Assembly (NCBI GenBank): GCA_023386885.1
Contig: JAEWIX010000043.1
Coordinates: 1-38,544 of the forward strand
Reading direction: 5' to 3'
Origin: Pseudomonadota bacterium
GTDB taxonomy: Bacteria > Pseudomonadota > Alphaproteobacteria > Rhizobiales > Xanthobacteraceae
Length of the DNA: 38,544 bases
Shown here: piece after piece, positions 16,042 to 24,565 of the stretch
Numbering within the stretch: position 1 is the first letter of the stretch
Layout of the letters: every line of letters begins with the position of its first letter
The notes under the pieces: model-generated
Databases searched by the model: none
Told to the model about the DNA's origin: nothing
What the model saw: only the letters and a program-made list of their open reading frames with translations
Made by a program: the position numbers and the translations under genes

Positions 16042-17529
16042 GTGCATTTTCTCCGCGCTGCCCTCTTCACGACGCTCAGTTGCTTTCTGCTCATCGCGGG
16101 ATTCGCCATGGCGTCCATCACGCCAGCGGCCGCACATGCGGAAGCCTCGCTGCTGGTCGAAGTCGACAGCGGCAAGGTGCTCGAAGCGGAGAACGCCACG
16201 TTCCCGTGGCATCCAGCCTCGCTGACCAAGGTGATGACGGCCTACGTCACGCTGAAGGCCGTCAAGGACGGCAAGATCACGCTCAATACGCTGATCACGG
16301 TGTCGCCGAACGCTGCCGCCGAGAAACCGTCCAAGATGGGATTCCCGCCGGGCACCCAGGTCACCGTCGATAACGCACTCAAGATGATGATGGTGAAGTC
16401 GGCCAACGACATGGCCGTGGTGCTGGCCGAAGGCGTCGGCGGTTCGGTCGATGGCTTCTCGGCGATGATGAACCAGACCGCCGCGCGGCTCGGCATGACG
16501 CAGACCACTTACGTCAATCCCAACGGCCTGCCCGACGACCGCCAGGTCACCTCAGCACGCGACCTCGCGATGCTGGCGCGCGCCTTCATCCGCGATCTGC
16601 CGGAATACGAATACTTCGTGCACATTCCGTCGATCCGTTACGGCCGCCGCGTAACGCACAACTTCAACAAGCTGATCGGACGCTTTCCCGGCGCCGACGG
16701 CATGAAGACCGGGTTCATCTGTGCGTCCGGCTTCAACCTGATGGCGACGGCGACGCAAAACGGCCGCCGCCTGATCGCCGTGGTGCTGGGTGCCTCCTCG
16801 TCGCAGATGCGTTCGATCAAGGCGATCAAGTTGCTGGAACGCGGATTCTCCGGGAACAACCTGACCTGGCTGCGGCCGGCGCTGGGCACCGTCGACAACC
16901 TTGCGCCGATCGCCGCCGCGCCGCCGGACCTGCGCGAGGACATTTGCGGACGGCATCGCAAACGCCCAGCCAGCGACAATCCCGAGGACGACAACATCGC
17001 CAGTGTCGTCACCAACAATCCGGCCCTGAGTTTCTTCGCCGACGGCATGAAACCGCCGACGCTACGCCCCGAGGACATGCTGGCAGCGGCGCCGGCGCCG
17101 TCCGAACCGGTGATCGTCTATACGGGGCCGACCAAGAGCGGCGCGGACCTGATCGCGACGGCCGCCGCCGATGCGGCCGCGCAGGAAGCCGCGGCAGCGA
17201 AATATCGTAAATCGCGCGCCGCCAAGCGCCGGGGCGGCAAGGCGCACGCCAGCACCGACAGCAAGGGCAACAAGCGGATTACCGTCACCATCGACACCAA
17301 GAAACCGGCCGCCGGCACCAAGAGCGCCGATGCCGGCGATGCCAAGAATGACGCCAAGAGCAAGCCGAGCGCCAGGCACACGGCGAAGCCGTCCGGCCAC
17401 GCTTCGACCAAGCCGGCCGAGAAGCCTTCGGCCCATAAGCCCGCCGCCAAACCTACGGCGGCAGCGGCTAAACCGGCACCGAAGGGCAAGCCGAAACACG
17501 CCGCCAGCGACGCCAAGCCGAAGCACTAG
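16042..17529 (+). CDS. D-alanyl-D-alanine carboxypeptidase (PBP5/6 type) with a long basic C-terminal tail
   Basis: Periplasmic peptidoglycan-trimming serine peptidase that removes the terminal D-Ala of pentapeptides. A signal peptide covers about 1-33. The penicillin-binding motifs are SxxK at S60-K63 ('SLTK'), SxN at S120-N122 ('SAN') and KTG at K222-G224. The catalytic domain ends near 290. The rest is unusual: a linker to about 390 and then about 105 residues very rich in Lys, Ala, Pro and Ser, like a histone H1 or PopZ-type low-complexity tail. The usual PBP5 C-terminal amphipathic anchor is not evident. The start is GTG 16042, the only one giving a full signal peptide; AAGGA lies about 14 bases upstream. 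Confidence 0.9.
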   Translation: MHFLRAALFTTLSCFLLIAGFAMASITPAAAHAEASLLVEVDSGKVLEAENATFPWHPASLTKVMTAYVTLKAVKDGKITLNTLITVSPNAAAEKPSKMGFPPGTQVTVDNALKMMMVKSANDMAVVLAEGVGGSVDGFSAMMNQTAARLGMTQTTYVNPNGLPDDRQVTSARDLAMLARAFIRDLPEYEYFVHIPSIRYGRRVTHNFNKLIGRFPGADGMKTGFICASGFNLMATATQNGRRLIAVVLGASSSQMRSIKAIKLLERGFSGNNLTWLRPALGTVDNLAPIAAAPPDLREDICGRHRKRPASDNPEDDNIASVVTNNPALSFFADGMKPPTLRPEDMLAAAPAPSEPVIVYTGPTKSGADLIATAAADAAAQEAAAAKYRKSRAAKRRGGKAHASTDSKGNKRITVTIDTKKPAAGTKSADAGDAKNDAKSKPSARHTAKPSGHASTKPAEKPSAHKPAAKPTAAAAKPAPKGKPKHAASDAKPKH

Positions 17530-17726
17530 TTTCCCTTCGCCGACCGTCCTGACCGCACGCGCAGCCATGCGTCGTTAGAGCGCAGGCCGCTTGCCAATTG
17601 CGCGAGCTTTGCCCGATACTTCCCAATGAGTTGGCAGCCCGCGCCAGAACGGGCAGGCCACGCGGACAATCGGATTCCGACGCTTTTCGCGATTCCCGCG
17701 ATCGTGCGTCAGCAAGGGGAAACGCC

Positions 17727-19412
17727 ATGGAACGGATTTGGCTCAAGCACTACCCGGCGGGAGTGCCTGCGGATATCGACGTCACGCAGTATGGGTCGCT
17801 GGTCGAACTGCTCGAGGAAAGCTTCACCAAGTTCCGCGACCGCAAGGCCTTCATCTGCATGGACAAGGCCATCACCTATCGCGAGCTTGACGAGATGTCG
17901 CTGGCGCTTGCCGCCTATCTGCAAAGCAAGGGGCTGGCGAAAGGTGCACGCGTCGCACTGATGATGCCGAACGTCATGCAGTATCCGGTTTCGACGGCCG
18001 CGGTTCTGCGTGCCGGCTATACCGTGGTCAACGTCAATCCGCTCTATACGCCGCGCGAACTGGAGCATCAGCTCAAGGATTCCGGCGCCGAGGCGATCAT
18101 CGTTCTGGAGAATTTCGCCACCACCGTCGAGAAGGTGATCGCGAAGACCAACGTCAAGCATGTGATCGTCGGCAGCATGGGCGACATGCTGGGCTTCAAG
18201 GGCGTCATCGTCAATCTGGTGGTACGTCGCATCAAGAAGATGGTGCCGGCCTATTCGCTGCCCGGTGCGGTCGCATTCAACGACGCCGTGCTTGCCGGAC
18301 GCAGCAGGAAGCTGGAGAAACCCGAGATCACCCGCGAGGACGTCGCCTTCCTACAATACACCGGCGGCACCACCGGCGTCTCCAAGGGCGCGACCCTGCT
18401 CCATCGCAACATCATCGCCAACATGCTGCAGAACGATGCCTGGCTGCAGCCGGCATTGAAAAAGCCGCCGGTGGTCGATCAATTGTTTATCGTCTGCGCG
18501 CTGCCGCTCTATCACATCTTCGCGCTGACGGCCTGCTTCCTGCTCGGTGTGCGCGCCGGCGGCGTCAATCTTCTGATTCCCAATCCGCGCGACATCGGCG
18601 GCTTCATCAAGGAGTTGCAGAAGTATCAGGTCAATAGCTTCCCGGCGGTCAACACGCTTTACAATGCGCTGGTCAACCATCCCGATTTCGCCAAGGTGGA
18701 TTTCTCCAAGCTGAAGGCGTCATTCGGCGGCGGCATGGCGACGCAGAAGCCGGTTGCCGAAGCCTGGCTCAAGGCCACCGGCTGCGCGCTGTCGGAAGGC
18801 TACGGCCTGTCGGAAACCTCGCCGACGCTGACCTGCAACCCGGCCGACACCGACAAGTTCACCGGCACCATCGGCCTGCCGGTGCCGTCGACCTGGCTGT
18901 CGATCCGTGACGACGACGGCAACGAGTTGCCGCTCGGCGAAGCCGGTGAGATCTGCGCCAAGGGCCCGCAAGTGATGGCAGGCTACTGGAATCGGCCGGA
19001 TGAAACCGCCAAGGTGATGACACCCGACGGTTACTTCCGCACCGGCGACGTCGGCGTGATGGACGAGCGCGGCTACACCAAGATCGTCGATCGCAAGAAG
19101 GACATGATCCTCGTCTCCGGCTTCAACGTCTATCCCAACGAGATCGAGGAGGTGATCGCCAGCCATCCGGGCGTGCTGGAATGCGCGGTGATCGGCGTGC
19201 CGGATGCGAAATCCACCGAGGCGGTGAAAGCCTTTGTGGTGAAAAAGGATCCGAACCTCACCGCCGAAGACATCATCAAGTTCTCCGCGACCCAACTCAC
19301 CGGCTACAAGGTGCCCAAGCACGTCGAATTCCGCACCGATCTACCGAAAACCAATGTAGGCAAGATCCTGCGCCGCGAGTTGCGTGACGAGAAGAAACAA
19401 GCGGCGGCGTAA
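17727..19412 (+). CDS. fadD: long-chain fatty-acid-CoA ligase
   Basis: 561-residue member of the adenylate-forming (ANL) superfamily; activates long-chain fatty acids to acyl-CoA with ATP, the entry step of beta-oxidation. Visible motifs are the phosphate loop 'YTGGTTGVSKG' (211-221), 'GYGLSETSP' in the acyl-adenylate pocket, 'YFRTGDVGVMDERGY', 'DRKKDMILVSGFNVYPNEIEE' at the hinge, and the catalytic C-terminal Lys in 'TNVGKILRRELR'. The length fits FadD. ATG 17727 is preceded by AAGGGG at 17714-17719, seven bases away; the open frame extends to 17598 but that part is not protein-like. It is monocistronic as far as can be seen, followed by a palindromic repeat. Confidence 0.93.
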   Translation: MERIWLKHYPAGVPADIDVTQYGSLVELLEESFTKFRDRKAFICMDKAITYRELDEMSLALAAYLQSKGLAKGARVALMMPNVMQYPVSTAAVLRAGYTVVNVNPLYTPRELEHQLKDSGAEAIIVLENFATTVEKVIAKTNVKHVIVGSMGDMLGFKGVIVNLVVRRIKKMVPAYSLPGAVAFNDAVLAGRSRKLEKPEITREDVAFLQYTGGTTGVSKGATLLHRNIIANMLQNDAWLQPALKKPPVVDQLFIVCALPLYHIFALTACFLLGVRAGGVNLLIPNPRDIGGFIKELQKYQVNSFPAVNTLYNALVNHPDFAKVDFSKLKASFGGGMATQKPVAEAWLKATGCALSEGYGLSETSPTLTCNPADTDKFTGTIGLPVPSTWLSIRDDDGNELPLGEAGEICAKGPQVMAGYWNRPDETAKVMTPDGYFRTGDVGVMDERGYTKIVDRKKDMILVSGFNVYPNEIEEVIASHPGVLECAVIGVPDAKSTEAVKAFVVKKDPNLTAEDIIKFSATQLTGYKVPKHVEFRTDLPKTNVGKILRRELRDEKKQAAA

Positions 19413-19465
19413 GGGAATGCTACTGCTGCTCCCAGCAACTCCTGCCGCAAGCGCGCCCCACACAC

Positions 19466-19584
19466 AGCGTCATACGCGGGCATAGCCGTTCGAAGAACGG
19501 CGTCGCTTCCGCTCGCCTATGACCCGCGTATCCATCACCTTTCAAAAAGCGATGGATCACCGGGTCAAACCCGGTGATGACGCT
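19466..19584. repeat. palindromic intergenic element A with 8-bp terminal inverted repeats
   Basis: This 119-base element is bounded by AGCGTCAT (19466-19473) and its exact complement ATGACGCT (19577-19584). Inside are three nested or consecutive stem-loops. The first is TACGCGGGCATAG / CTATGACCCGCGTA (19473-19485 with 19517-19530), enclosing GCCGTTC-GAA-GAACGGC (19485-19501). The second is ATCCATC / GATGGAT (19530-19536 with 19551-19557). The third is ATCACCGGGT-CAA-ACCCGGTGAT (19556-19578). It sits between fadD and the DUF924 gene. A 48-base module of it recurs inverted at 22232-22280. Such elements are common between genes in this bacterial group. Confidence 0.85.
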
Positions 19585-19626
19585 TTGGTTGTTACGGTCA
19601 TGTATCGCCATCAGGGACTACCGCCG

Positions 19627-20178
19627 ATGAACCATCACGATGTCACTCCCACCGAGATCATCACCTTCTGGCGCGAGGCCGGCTATGAGCGCTGGTACAA
19701 AAAGGACGAGGCGTTCGACGCCGAGATTCGGCGGCGGTTTCTCGCGACGTGGGAAGCGGCGCTGGCTGGCCACCGCGACGATTGGCAGGACAGCGACGAT
19801 GGCACGCTGGCGCTCTTGATCGTGCTCGACCAGTTTCCCCGCAACATGTTTCGCGGCGATCCGCGCACCTTTGCCAGCGACCCGAAAGCTCGCGAAGTCG
19901 CGGACCACGCCATCGCGCGCGGCGTCGATCAACGGCTCGACAGCGTGATGCGGCAGTTCATCTATCTGCCATTCGAGCATTCCGAAGAGCTGGCCGATCA
20001 GGAGCGCAGCGTAACGCTGTTCAAGGCGCTCGGCGATGCCGATAATCTGCGCTACGCCGAAATCCACGAAGACATCATCCGCAAATTCGGACGTTTCCCG
20101 CATCGCAATCAGGTGCTGAGACGCGAAACAACGGACGCAGAGGCCGCGTTCCTCAAGAACGGCGGCTTCGCGGGATAA
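19627..20178 (+). CDS. DUF924 family protein
   Basis: 183-residue soluble all-helical protein. DUF924 hallmarks are 'EIITFWREAGYERWYKKDEAFDAEIRRRF' at the N-terminus, 'LALLIVLDQFPRNMFRG' in the middle, 'RQFIYLPFEHSEELADQERSV' and the closing 'HEDIIRKFGRFPHRNQVLRRE'. The fold resembles a TPR-like repeat; function is unknown, with no catalytic assignment I know of. ATG 19627 is chosen because AGGGA lies about nine bases upstream. Reading from the earlier in-frame starts would translate part of the adjacent palindromic element and give the familiar artefact peptide 'MDHRVKPGDD'. It is convergent with the acetyltransferase gene, 29 bases apart. Confidence 0.85.
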   Translation: MNHHDVTPTEIITFWREAGYERWYKKDEAFDAEIRRRFLATWEAALAGHRDDWQDSDDGTLALLIVLDQFPRNMFRGDPRTFASDPKAREVADHAIARGVDQRLDSVMRQFIYLPFEHSEELADQERSVTLFKALGDADNLRYAEIHEDIIRKFGRFPHRNQVLRRETTDAEAAFLKNGGFAG

Positions 20179-20207
20179 TCAAACGGAAGACTGTCGGACG
20201 GACTGCC

Positions 20208-20717
20208 TTAGCAGGTCCAGGCGAAGGCCACCTTGTCGAGCGTCTTGGGACCGAACTGCTCGGACGAGCGCGCGACCATGCGGCCGCCCAACGCGCGATA
20301 GAATTCGGTGGCCGGCTCGTTATCGGACAACGCCCAGATCACCATGCTCTTGAGATTGCTTTGCACCAGATCCCGCCGCGCGGCGGTGAACAGGCGGCGG
20401 CCGAATCCGAGGCCCTGAAATTCAGGCCGCAGGTAAAGCTCGTAGATCTCGCCTTCGAAATGCAGGCTACGAGCGCGGTTGCGGCCATAGTTGGCGTATC
20501 CCGCCACCTTGTCGCCGAACACCAGCACGCTGACGCGGCTGCCCTTGCGAATGGCGCTCTGCCACCACTGCGGCCCACGGCGATTGATCAGCTTGTCCAG
20601 CTCGGCGCCGGGAATGATGCCCTGATAGGCGGATCGCCACGCGTCGTCATGCGTCGACGCCACTGCGGATGCATCCGCAGTCTTGGCCGGCCGAACCTCG
20701 ATCAGGGTTGTGCTCAT
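20208..20717 (-). CDS. GNAT family N-acetyltransferase
   Basis: 169 residues with the GNAT fold: 'IEVRPAKTADASAVASTHDDAWRSAYQGIIP' at the N-terminus, 'IYELYLRPEFQGLGFGRRLFTAARR' containing the acetyl-CoA pyrophosphate loop (Q/R-x-x-G-x-G), and a final 'WALSDNEPATEFYRALGG' segment typical of the family. It would transfer an acetyl group from acetyl-CoA to an amine; the substrate is unknown. ATG 20717 starts at the domain boundary, although AGGGG sits only one base upstream of it. An in-frame TTG at 20753 would add 12 residues. Confidence 0.85.
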   Translation of the reverse strand: MSTTLIEVRPAKTADASAVASTHDDAWRSAYQGIIPGAELDKLINRRGPQWWQSAIRKGSRVSVLVFGDKVAGYANYGRNRARSLHFEGEIYELYLRPEFQGLGFGRRLFTAARRDLVQSNLKSMVIWALSDNEPATEFYRALGGRMVARSSEQFGPKTLDKVAFAWTC

Positions 20718-20882
20718 ACCCCTAATCAAAGCAAGACATCGGCCCGGCTTCAAGCTCCATCGTTAATATTCGGTTAATATGTGGATTTCCTGCATCAGTT
20801 GGTCGCAGGATTGTCCCGAAAAGGAACAGGCGCCGGCGTCGGCAGCGCCTTGCATCGCACAACTCACGAACAAAGATGGAAT

Positions 20883-22118
20883 TTACCAGCCGCGCAGAAG
20901 TTCGCGCGCCGCCCGTTCGCCGCTGTCGCGCGCGCCATGGGCGGTCGAGAAGAAATTTGGCGAGGTCGCCTCGCCCGCGAAGAACAGCCGGCCGTCGACC
21001 GGCGCCGCCAGCACCGCGCGGCAATCCGCACAACCGGGCATCGCGTGCGAATAGGAGCCACGCGCGAACGGATCGTGCGCCCAGCGCGACGACGCCAGCG
21101 GCGTCAGCTTGCGGCGGAAATCCGAGCCCAGCATCGAAACAATCTCATCGATGCTCTGTGCCGCCAGCGCACCCTCACCGGCATCTTCCAGTTCTTGCGC
21201 GAAGCGGCCGCCGAAGAAGCCTTCGATGCACGGCTGGCCGAACGGTCGCGTGTGATAGGTCCCCATCGCGGTCCGCATCAACGCGCCGCGCAGGCTGCCG
21301 TCGATCGGCAATGCCTGCGGTTCGTCGAGCCGCAGCATTACCTTGTCGGCAAGCCCGAGCGGCAATCCGCGCGCCGCGCCGACTTTTGCAGGCAATGCCG
21401 GCGAGAACCTGATCGCTTCATCCGCGATCAGGTTGGTCGGCACCGTGATAATGACTTTCGCCGCGCTCAGCGTGCCGCGCGACGTCTCGATCTTCACCCG
21501 TGTGTCGGAATGATCGATCCGCGTCACGTTGGTATTCAGCGCGATATTGAGGCTCTCGCCGTAAGCGGCGATCAACGCACCATAGCCGCGCCGCACGCGC
21601 CAGTTGATCTCGGTGTCCTCGTAGGCGTCCATGTCGTAGACCGACACCGAATCGAGCTCGCAACCGTTGATGTAAGTCGAGATCGCATCGATCATCGGAT
21701 TCCAGCGATTGCCGGGCTCCAGCCATTCGCTGGCGACGCTGTCCTGTGGCGCGTCGGAGGCATCTTCGGCGCGCTCGTAGAACGCATCCAGCGCACCAAG
21801 AAATTCGGCGCGCTCCCGTGGCGGGAAAGCCGGGTGCGACGATTGCTCGCGCCACGGCGGGCGATTGCGATCGATTTCGAAATGCAGTTGCTGCGCGATG
21901 GCGACAAACGAATTCCTGTCGGCGGAGTGCAGCCAGCCGCAGCCGAAATCGAACATCACATCGGGCGCGGGAAGAATGGTCTGGCTGCGCCCGCCAGGAC
22001 GATCGCGCGCCTCAAGCACGACGACCGAAAGCCCTGCACCGTCCAGCGCATGGGCGGCACCGAGCCCGGCGGCGCCGGCGCCTATAATTGCGACATCGAT
22101 TTCAGAGGGGAAAGACAT
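20883..22118 (-). CDS. FAD-dependent flavin monoamine oxidase family protein
   Basis: 411 residues. An N-terminal Rossmann dinucleotide-binding motif ('GAGAAGLGAAHAL', about 13-25) and 'VVLEARDRPGGR' follow the amine oxidase family pattern. The C-terminal 'RLFFAGEATSPNFFSTAHGARDSGERAA' is the second FAD-binding segment. These enzymes oxidise primary amines or related substrates to imines with formation of H2O2. The substrate here cannot be predicted. There is no signal peptide, so it is cytoplasmic. ATG 22118 has AGG five to seven bases upstream. It lies just downstream (on this strand) of a palindromic element that separates it from typA. Confidence 0.87.
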   Translation of the reverse strand: MSFPSEIDVAIIGAGAAGLGAAHALDGAGLSVVVLEARDRPGGRSQTILPAPDVMFDFGCGWLHSADRNSFVAIAQQLHFEIDRNRPPWREQSSHPAFPPRERAEFLGALDAFYERAEDASDAPQDSVASEWLEPGNRWNPMIDAISTYINGCELDSVSVYDMDAYEDTEINWRVRRGYGALIAAYGESLNIALNTNVTRIDHSDTRVKIETSRGTLSAAKVIITVPTNLIADEAIRFSPALPAKVGAARGLPLGLADKVMLRLDEPQALPIDGSLRGALMRTAMGTYHTRPFGQPCIEGFFGGRFAQELEDAGEGALAAQSIDEIVSMLGSDFRRKLTPLASSRWAHDPFARGSYSHAMPGCADCRAVLAAPVDGRLFFAGEATSPNFFSTAHGARDSGERAARELLRGW

Positions 22119-22127
22119 CAGAACCTA

Positions 22128-22290
22128 CCGGCGTCATGCCCGGTCATTGCCGTTGTGAACTGCCTAGACTTGTCGGCGACGCCGGGCATTCACGTCTTCA
22201 ATCATATAGCGGATTTAAAGACGTGAATGGCCGGGACATAAGCGAGCGAAGCGACGCCGTTCTTCGAACGGCTGTGCCCGGCCATCACGA
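22128..22290. repeat. palindromic intergenic element B
   Basis: The segment between the amine oxidase and typA is almost entirely inverted repeats. CATTCACGTCTT (22187-22198) pairs perfectly with AAGACGTGAATG (22218-22229). Next to it GGCCGGGACATAAGC (22229-22243) pairs imperfectly with GCTGTGCCCGGCC (22271-22283), enclosing GCCGTTC-TTC-GAACGGC (22256-22272). The second structure, read on the minus strand, matches element A at 19478-19526 with only a few differences. A T-run (ATTTTT, 22290-22295) follows on the plus strand. Confidence 0.8.
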
Positions 22291-22320
22291 TTTTTCTGCC
22301 TATGGGATGAGGTGCGGCGC

Positions 22321-24141
22321 TTACGCCACCAGATCCTTGGCCTTCTCGGCGCGCTTGCGCTCGTTCGGATCGAGATGCTTCTTGCGCAGACGGATCGATT
22401 TCGGCGTGATCTCCACCAACTCGTCGTCCTCGATATAAGCCAGCGCCTTTTCCAAGGTCATGCGGATCGGCGGCGTCAGGCGCACCGCTTCGTCCTTCGA
22501 CGTGGTGCGGATGTTGGTGAGCTGCTTGCCCTTGAGCACGTTGATCTCGAGATCGTTGTCGCGGGTGTGCTCGCCGACGATCATACCCTTGTAGACCTTC
22601 CAGCCCGGCTCGATCATCATCGGGCCGCGATCTTCCAGCTTGAACATCGCGTAAGCAACCGCCTCGCCCTGATCGTTGGAAATCAGCACGCCGTTGCGGC
22701 GTCCCGCGATCTCGCCCTTGAACGGCAGGTAATCGTGGAACAGGCGGTTCATGATCGCCGTGCCCTTGGTGTCGGTCATCAACTCGCCCTGATAGCCGAT
22801 CAGTCCACGGGTCGGCGCGTAGAACACTAGCCGCAGGCGATTGCCGCCGGACGGCCGCATCTCGATCATCTCGGCCTTGCGCTCGCTCATCTTCTGCACG
22901 ACGACGCCAGAGAATTCCTCGTCGACGTCGATGACGACTTCCTCGACCGGCTCCAGCAGCTGGCCGTTGTCATCCTTGGTCAGCACCACGCGCGGACGCG
23001 ACACCGACAGTTCGAAACCTTCGCGGCGCATCGTCTCGATCAAGATCGCGAGCTGCAATTCGCCGCGGCCCGATACTTCCATCGAATCCTTGTCGGCGGC
23101 TTCCACCACGCGCAGCGCGACGTTGCCCTCGGCTTCGCGCAGCAGACGGTCGCGGATCATGCGGCTCGTCACCTTGTCGCCTTCGGTGCCGGCGAGCGGC
23201 GAATTGTTGACGATGAAGGACATCGACACGGTCGGCGGATCGATGGCCTGCGCCTGAATCGGCGCCTCGACCACCGGATCGCAGAAGGTGTCGGCCACGG
23301 TGCCCTTGGTCAGGCCAGCGATGGCGACGATGTCACCCGCTTCCGCGATGTCGAGCGGCACACGCTCGAGACCACGGAACGCGAGAATCTTCGAGATGCG
23401 GCCGGTTTCCACCGTCTTGCCGTCACGCGACAACACCTTCACCGACTGGTTCGGCTTCACGGTGCCGGACGCGATGCGGCCGGTGATGATGCGGCCGAGA
23501 TAGGGGTTGGCTTCGAGAATGGTGCCGAGCAGACGGAACGGACCTTCCTCGACCACCGGCGGCGCGACGTGCTTGAGCACCAGTTCGAACAGCGGTTTCA
23601 TGCCATTGCCGTTGTCGTCCGGCGACACGCCCATCCAGCCGTTCTTGCCCGAGCCGTAGAGGATCGGGAAATCGAGCTGCTCGTCGGTGGCATCGAGCGC
23701 GGCGAAGAGGTCGAACACCTCGTTGAGCACTTCGGTGGCGCGCCCGTCGGGACGATCGACCTTGTTGATGGCGACGATCGGCTTGAGGCCGAGCTTGAGC
23801 GCCTTGCCGACCACGAACTTGGTCTGCGGCATCGGGCCCTCGGCGGCGTCAACCAGCACGATCACGCCGTCCACCATGGACAGGATGCGCTCCACCTCGC
23901 CGCCGAAATCGGCGTGGCCGGGAGTATCGACGATGTTGATCTGGGTATCGCCCCACTGCACCGAGGTGCACTTGGCGAGAATAGTGATGCCGCGCTCACG
24001 CTCCAGATCGTTGGAGTCCATCGCGCGTTCGGTGACGCGCTGGTTGTCGCGATAGACGCCGGACTGCTGCAGCAGCTTGTCGACGAGCGTGGTCTTGCCA
24101 TGGTCGACGTGGGCGATGATGGCGATATTACGGAGATTCAT
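22321..24141 (-). CDS. typA: translational GTPase TypA/BipA
   Basis: 606-residue ribosome-associated GTPase of the EF-G/LepA class involved in ribosome assembly and stress adaptation. The G-domain motifs are visible: 'AHVDHGKTT' (G1, about 10-18), 'RGITI' (G2), 'DTPGHADF' (G3) and 'NKVDRPD' (G4). EF-G-like domains follow, including 'GRGELQLAILIETMRREGFE' and 'PTRGLIGYQGELMTDTKGTAIMNR', and a TypA-specific C-terminal domain that ends 'IRLRKKHLDPNERKR'. Length and order match intact family members. It is read alone, with a 424-base non-coding stretch upstream and the palindromic element B downstream. Confidence 0.97.
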   Translation of the reverse strand: MNLRNIAIIAHVDHGKTTLVDKLLQQSGVYRDNQRVTERAMDSNDLERERGITILAKCTSVQWGDTQINIVDTPGHADFGGEVERILSMVDGVIVLVDAAEGPMPQTKFVVGKALKLGLKPIVAINKVDRPDGRATEVLNEVFDLFAALDATDEQLDFPILYGSGKNGWMGVSPDDNGNGMKPLFELVLKHVAPPVVEEGPFRLLGTILEANPYLGRIITGRIASGTVKPNQSVKVLSRDGKTVETGRISKILAFRGLERVPLDIAEAGDIVAIAGLTKGTVADTFCDPVVEAPIQAQAIDPPTVSMSFIVNNSPLAGTEGDKVTSRMIRDRLLREAEGNVALRVVEAADKDSMEVSGRGELQLAILIETMRREGFELSVSRPRVVLTKDDNGQLLEPVEEVVIDVDEEFSGVVVQKMSERKAEMIEMRPSGGNRLRLVFYAPTRGLIGYQGELMTDTKGTAIMNRLFHDYLPFKGEIAGRRNGVLISNDQGEAVAYAMFKLEDRGPMMIEPGWKVYKGMIVGEHTRDNDLEINVLKGKQLTNIRTTSKDEAVRLTPPIRMTLEKALAYIEDDELVEITPKSIRLRKKHLDPNERKRAEKAKDLVA

Positions 24142-24565
24142 GGACGTGCTTCTTCAGGTTCTCATGGGCCGTTCCGGCGCGGATTCCAGCACCAGAATTC
24201 GAGGCATGTGGATTTCAAGTATGGCGCATCGCGCCGCCCGGCTCACGCCGGCGGAGGCTGAATCAGTATCCGGGCTGGCTTGGCCAGGTCATGGATGAAG
24301 CCTGTTTCCTGTACCCGTCCGAGCGCGCCTGCCGACGGGATCAATCGATGTTCGCCATCAACGATCGGACGAACGGCTGGGCCGGACGTATCCATCGAAA
24401 CGGCAAAAGCATGGTTAAAAAGCGGGTGCCCGGCTTCTCGTCGAACCGGGCACCTTGCGCTGCGATGCAATATAATCCAGTTCGCAGGTAAAAACAACGG
24501 CTGGTGAAGCATTCAACCGATGCCCGAAGGTCGATATCGGCCAAAATGCGCCCCATGACCGCCAA
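24142..24565. other. 424-base intergenic region upstream of typA
   Basis: This stretch lies between the start of typA and the stop of the Crp/Fnr gene, both on the minus strand. It should hold the typA promoter; I cannot pick one reliably. It contains one clear hairpin with a T-run on the minus strand (24417-24454), described separately. Several short frames are open here on both strands (60-90 codons), but none has a good ribosome-binding site or recognisable sequence, so I call it non-coding. Confidence 0.6.
24417..24454 (-). terminator. rho-independent terminator for the Crp/Fnr gene
   Basis: On the minus strand GGTGCCCGG (24454-24446) pairs perfectly with CCGGGCACC (24433-24425) over a 12-base loop. 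It is followed three bases later by CTTTTT (24422-24417). The structure sits about 112 bases past the stop of the minus-strand Crp/Fnr gene. Stem strength plus the T-run support an intrinsic terminator on that strand only. Confidence 0.75.

Noticed and set aside
19519..19626. N-terminal extension of the DUF924 protein
   Set aside because: It is translation of the palindromic repeat (giving 'DHRVKPGDD', a known artefact type), and ATG 19627 has a better ribosome-binding context.
24243..24512. Small frames of 66-89 codons on both strands upstream of typA
   Set aside because: They overlap one another, lack good ribosome-binding sites and show no familiar sequence. One of them runs through the terminator hairpin.
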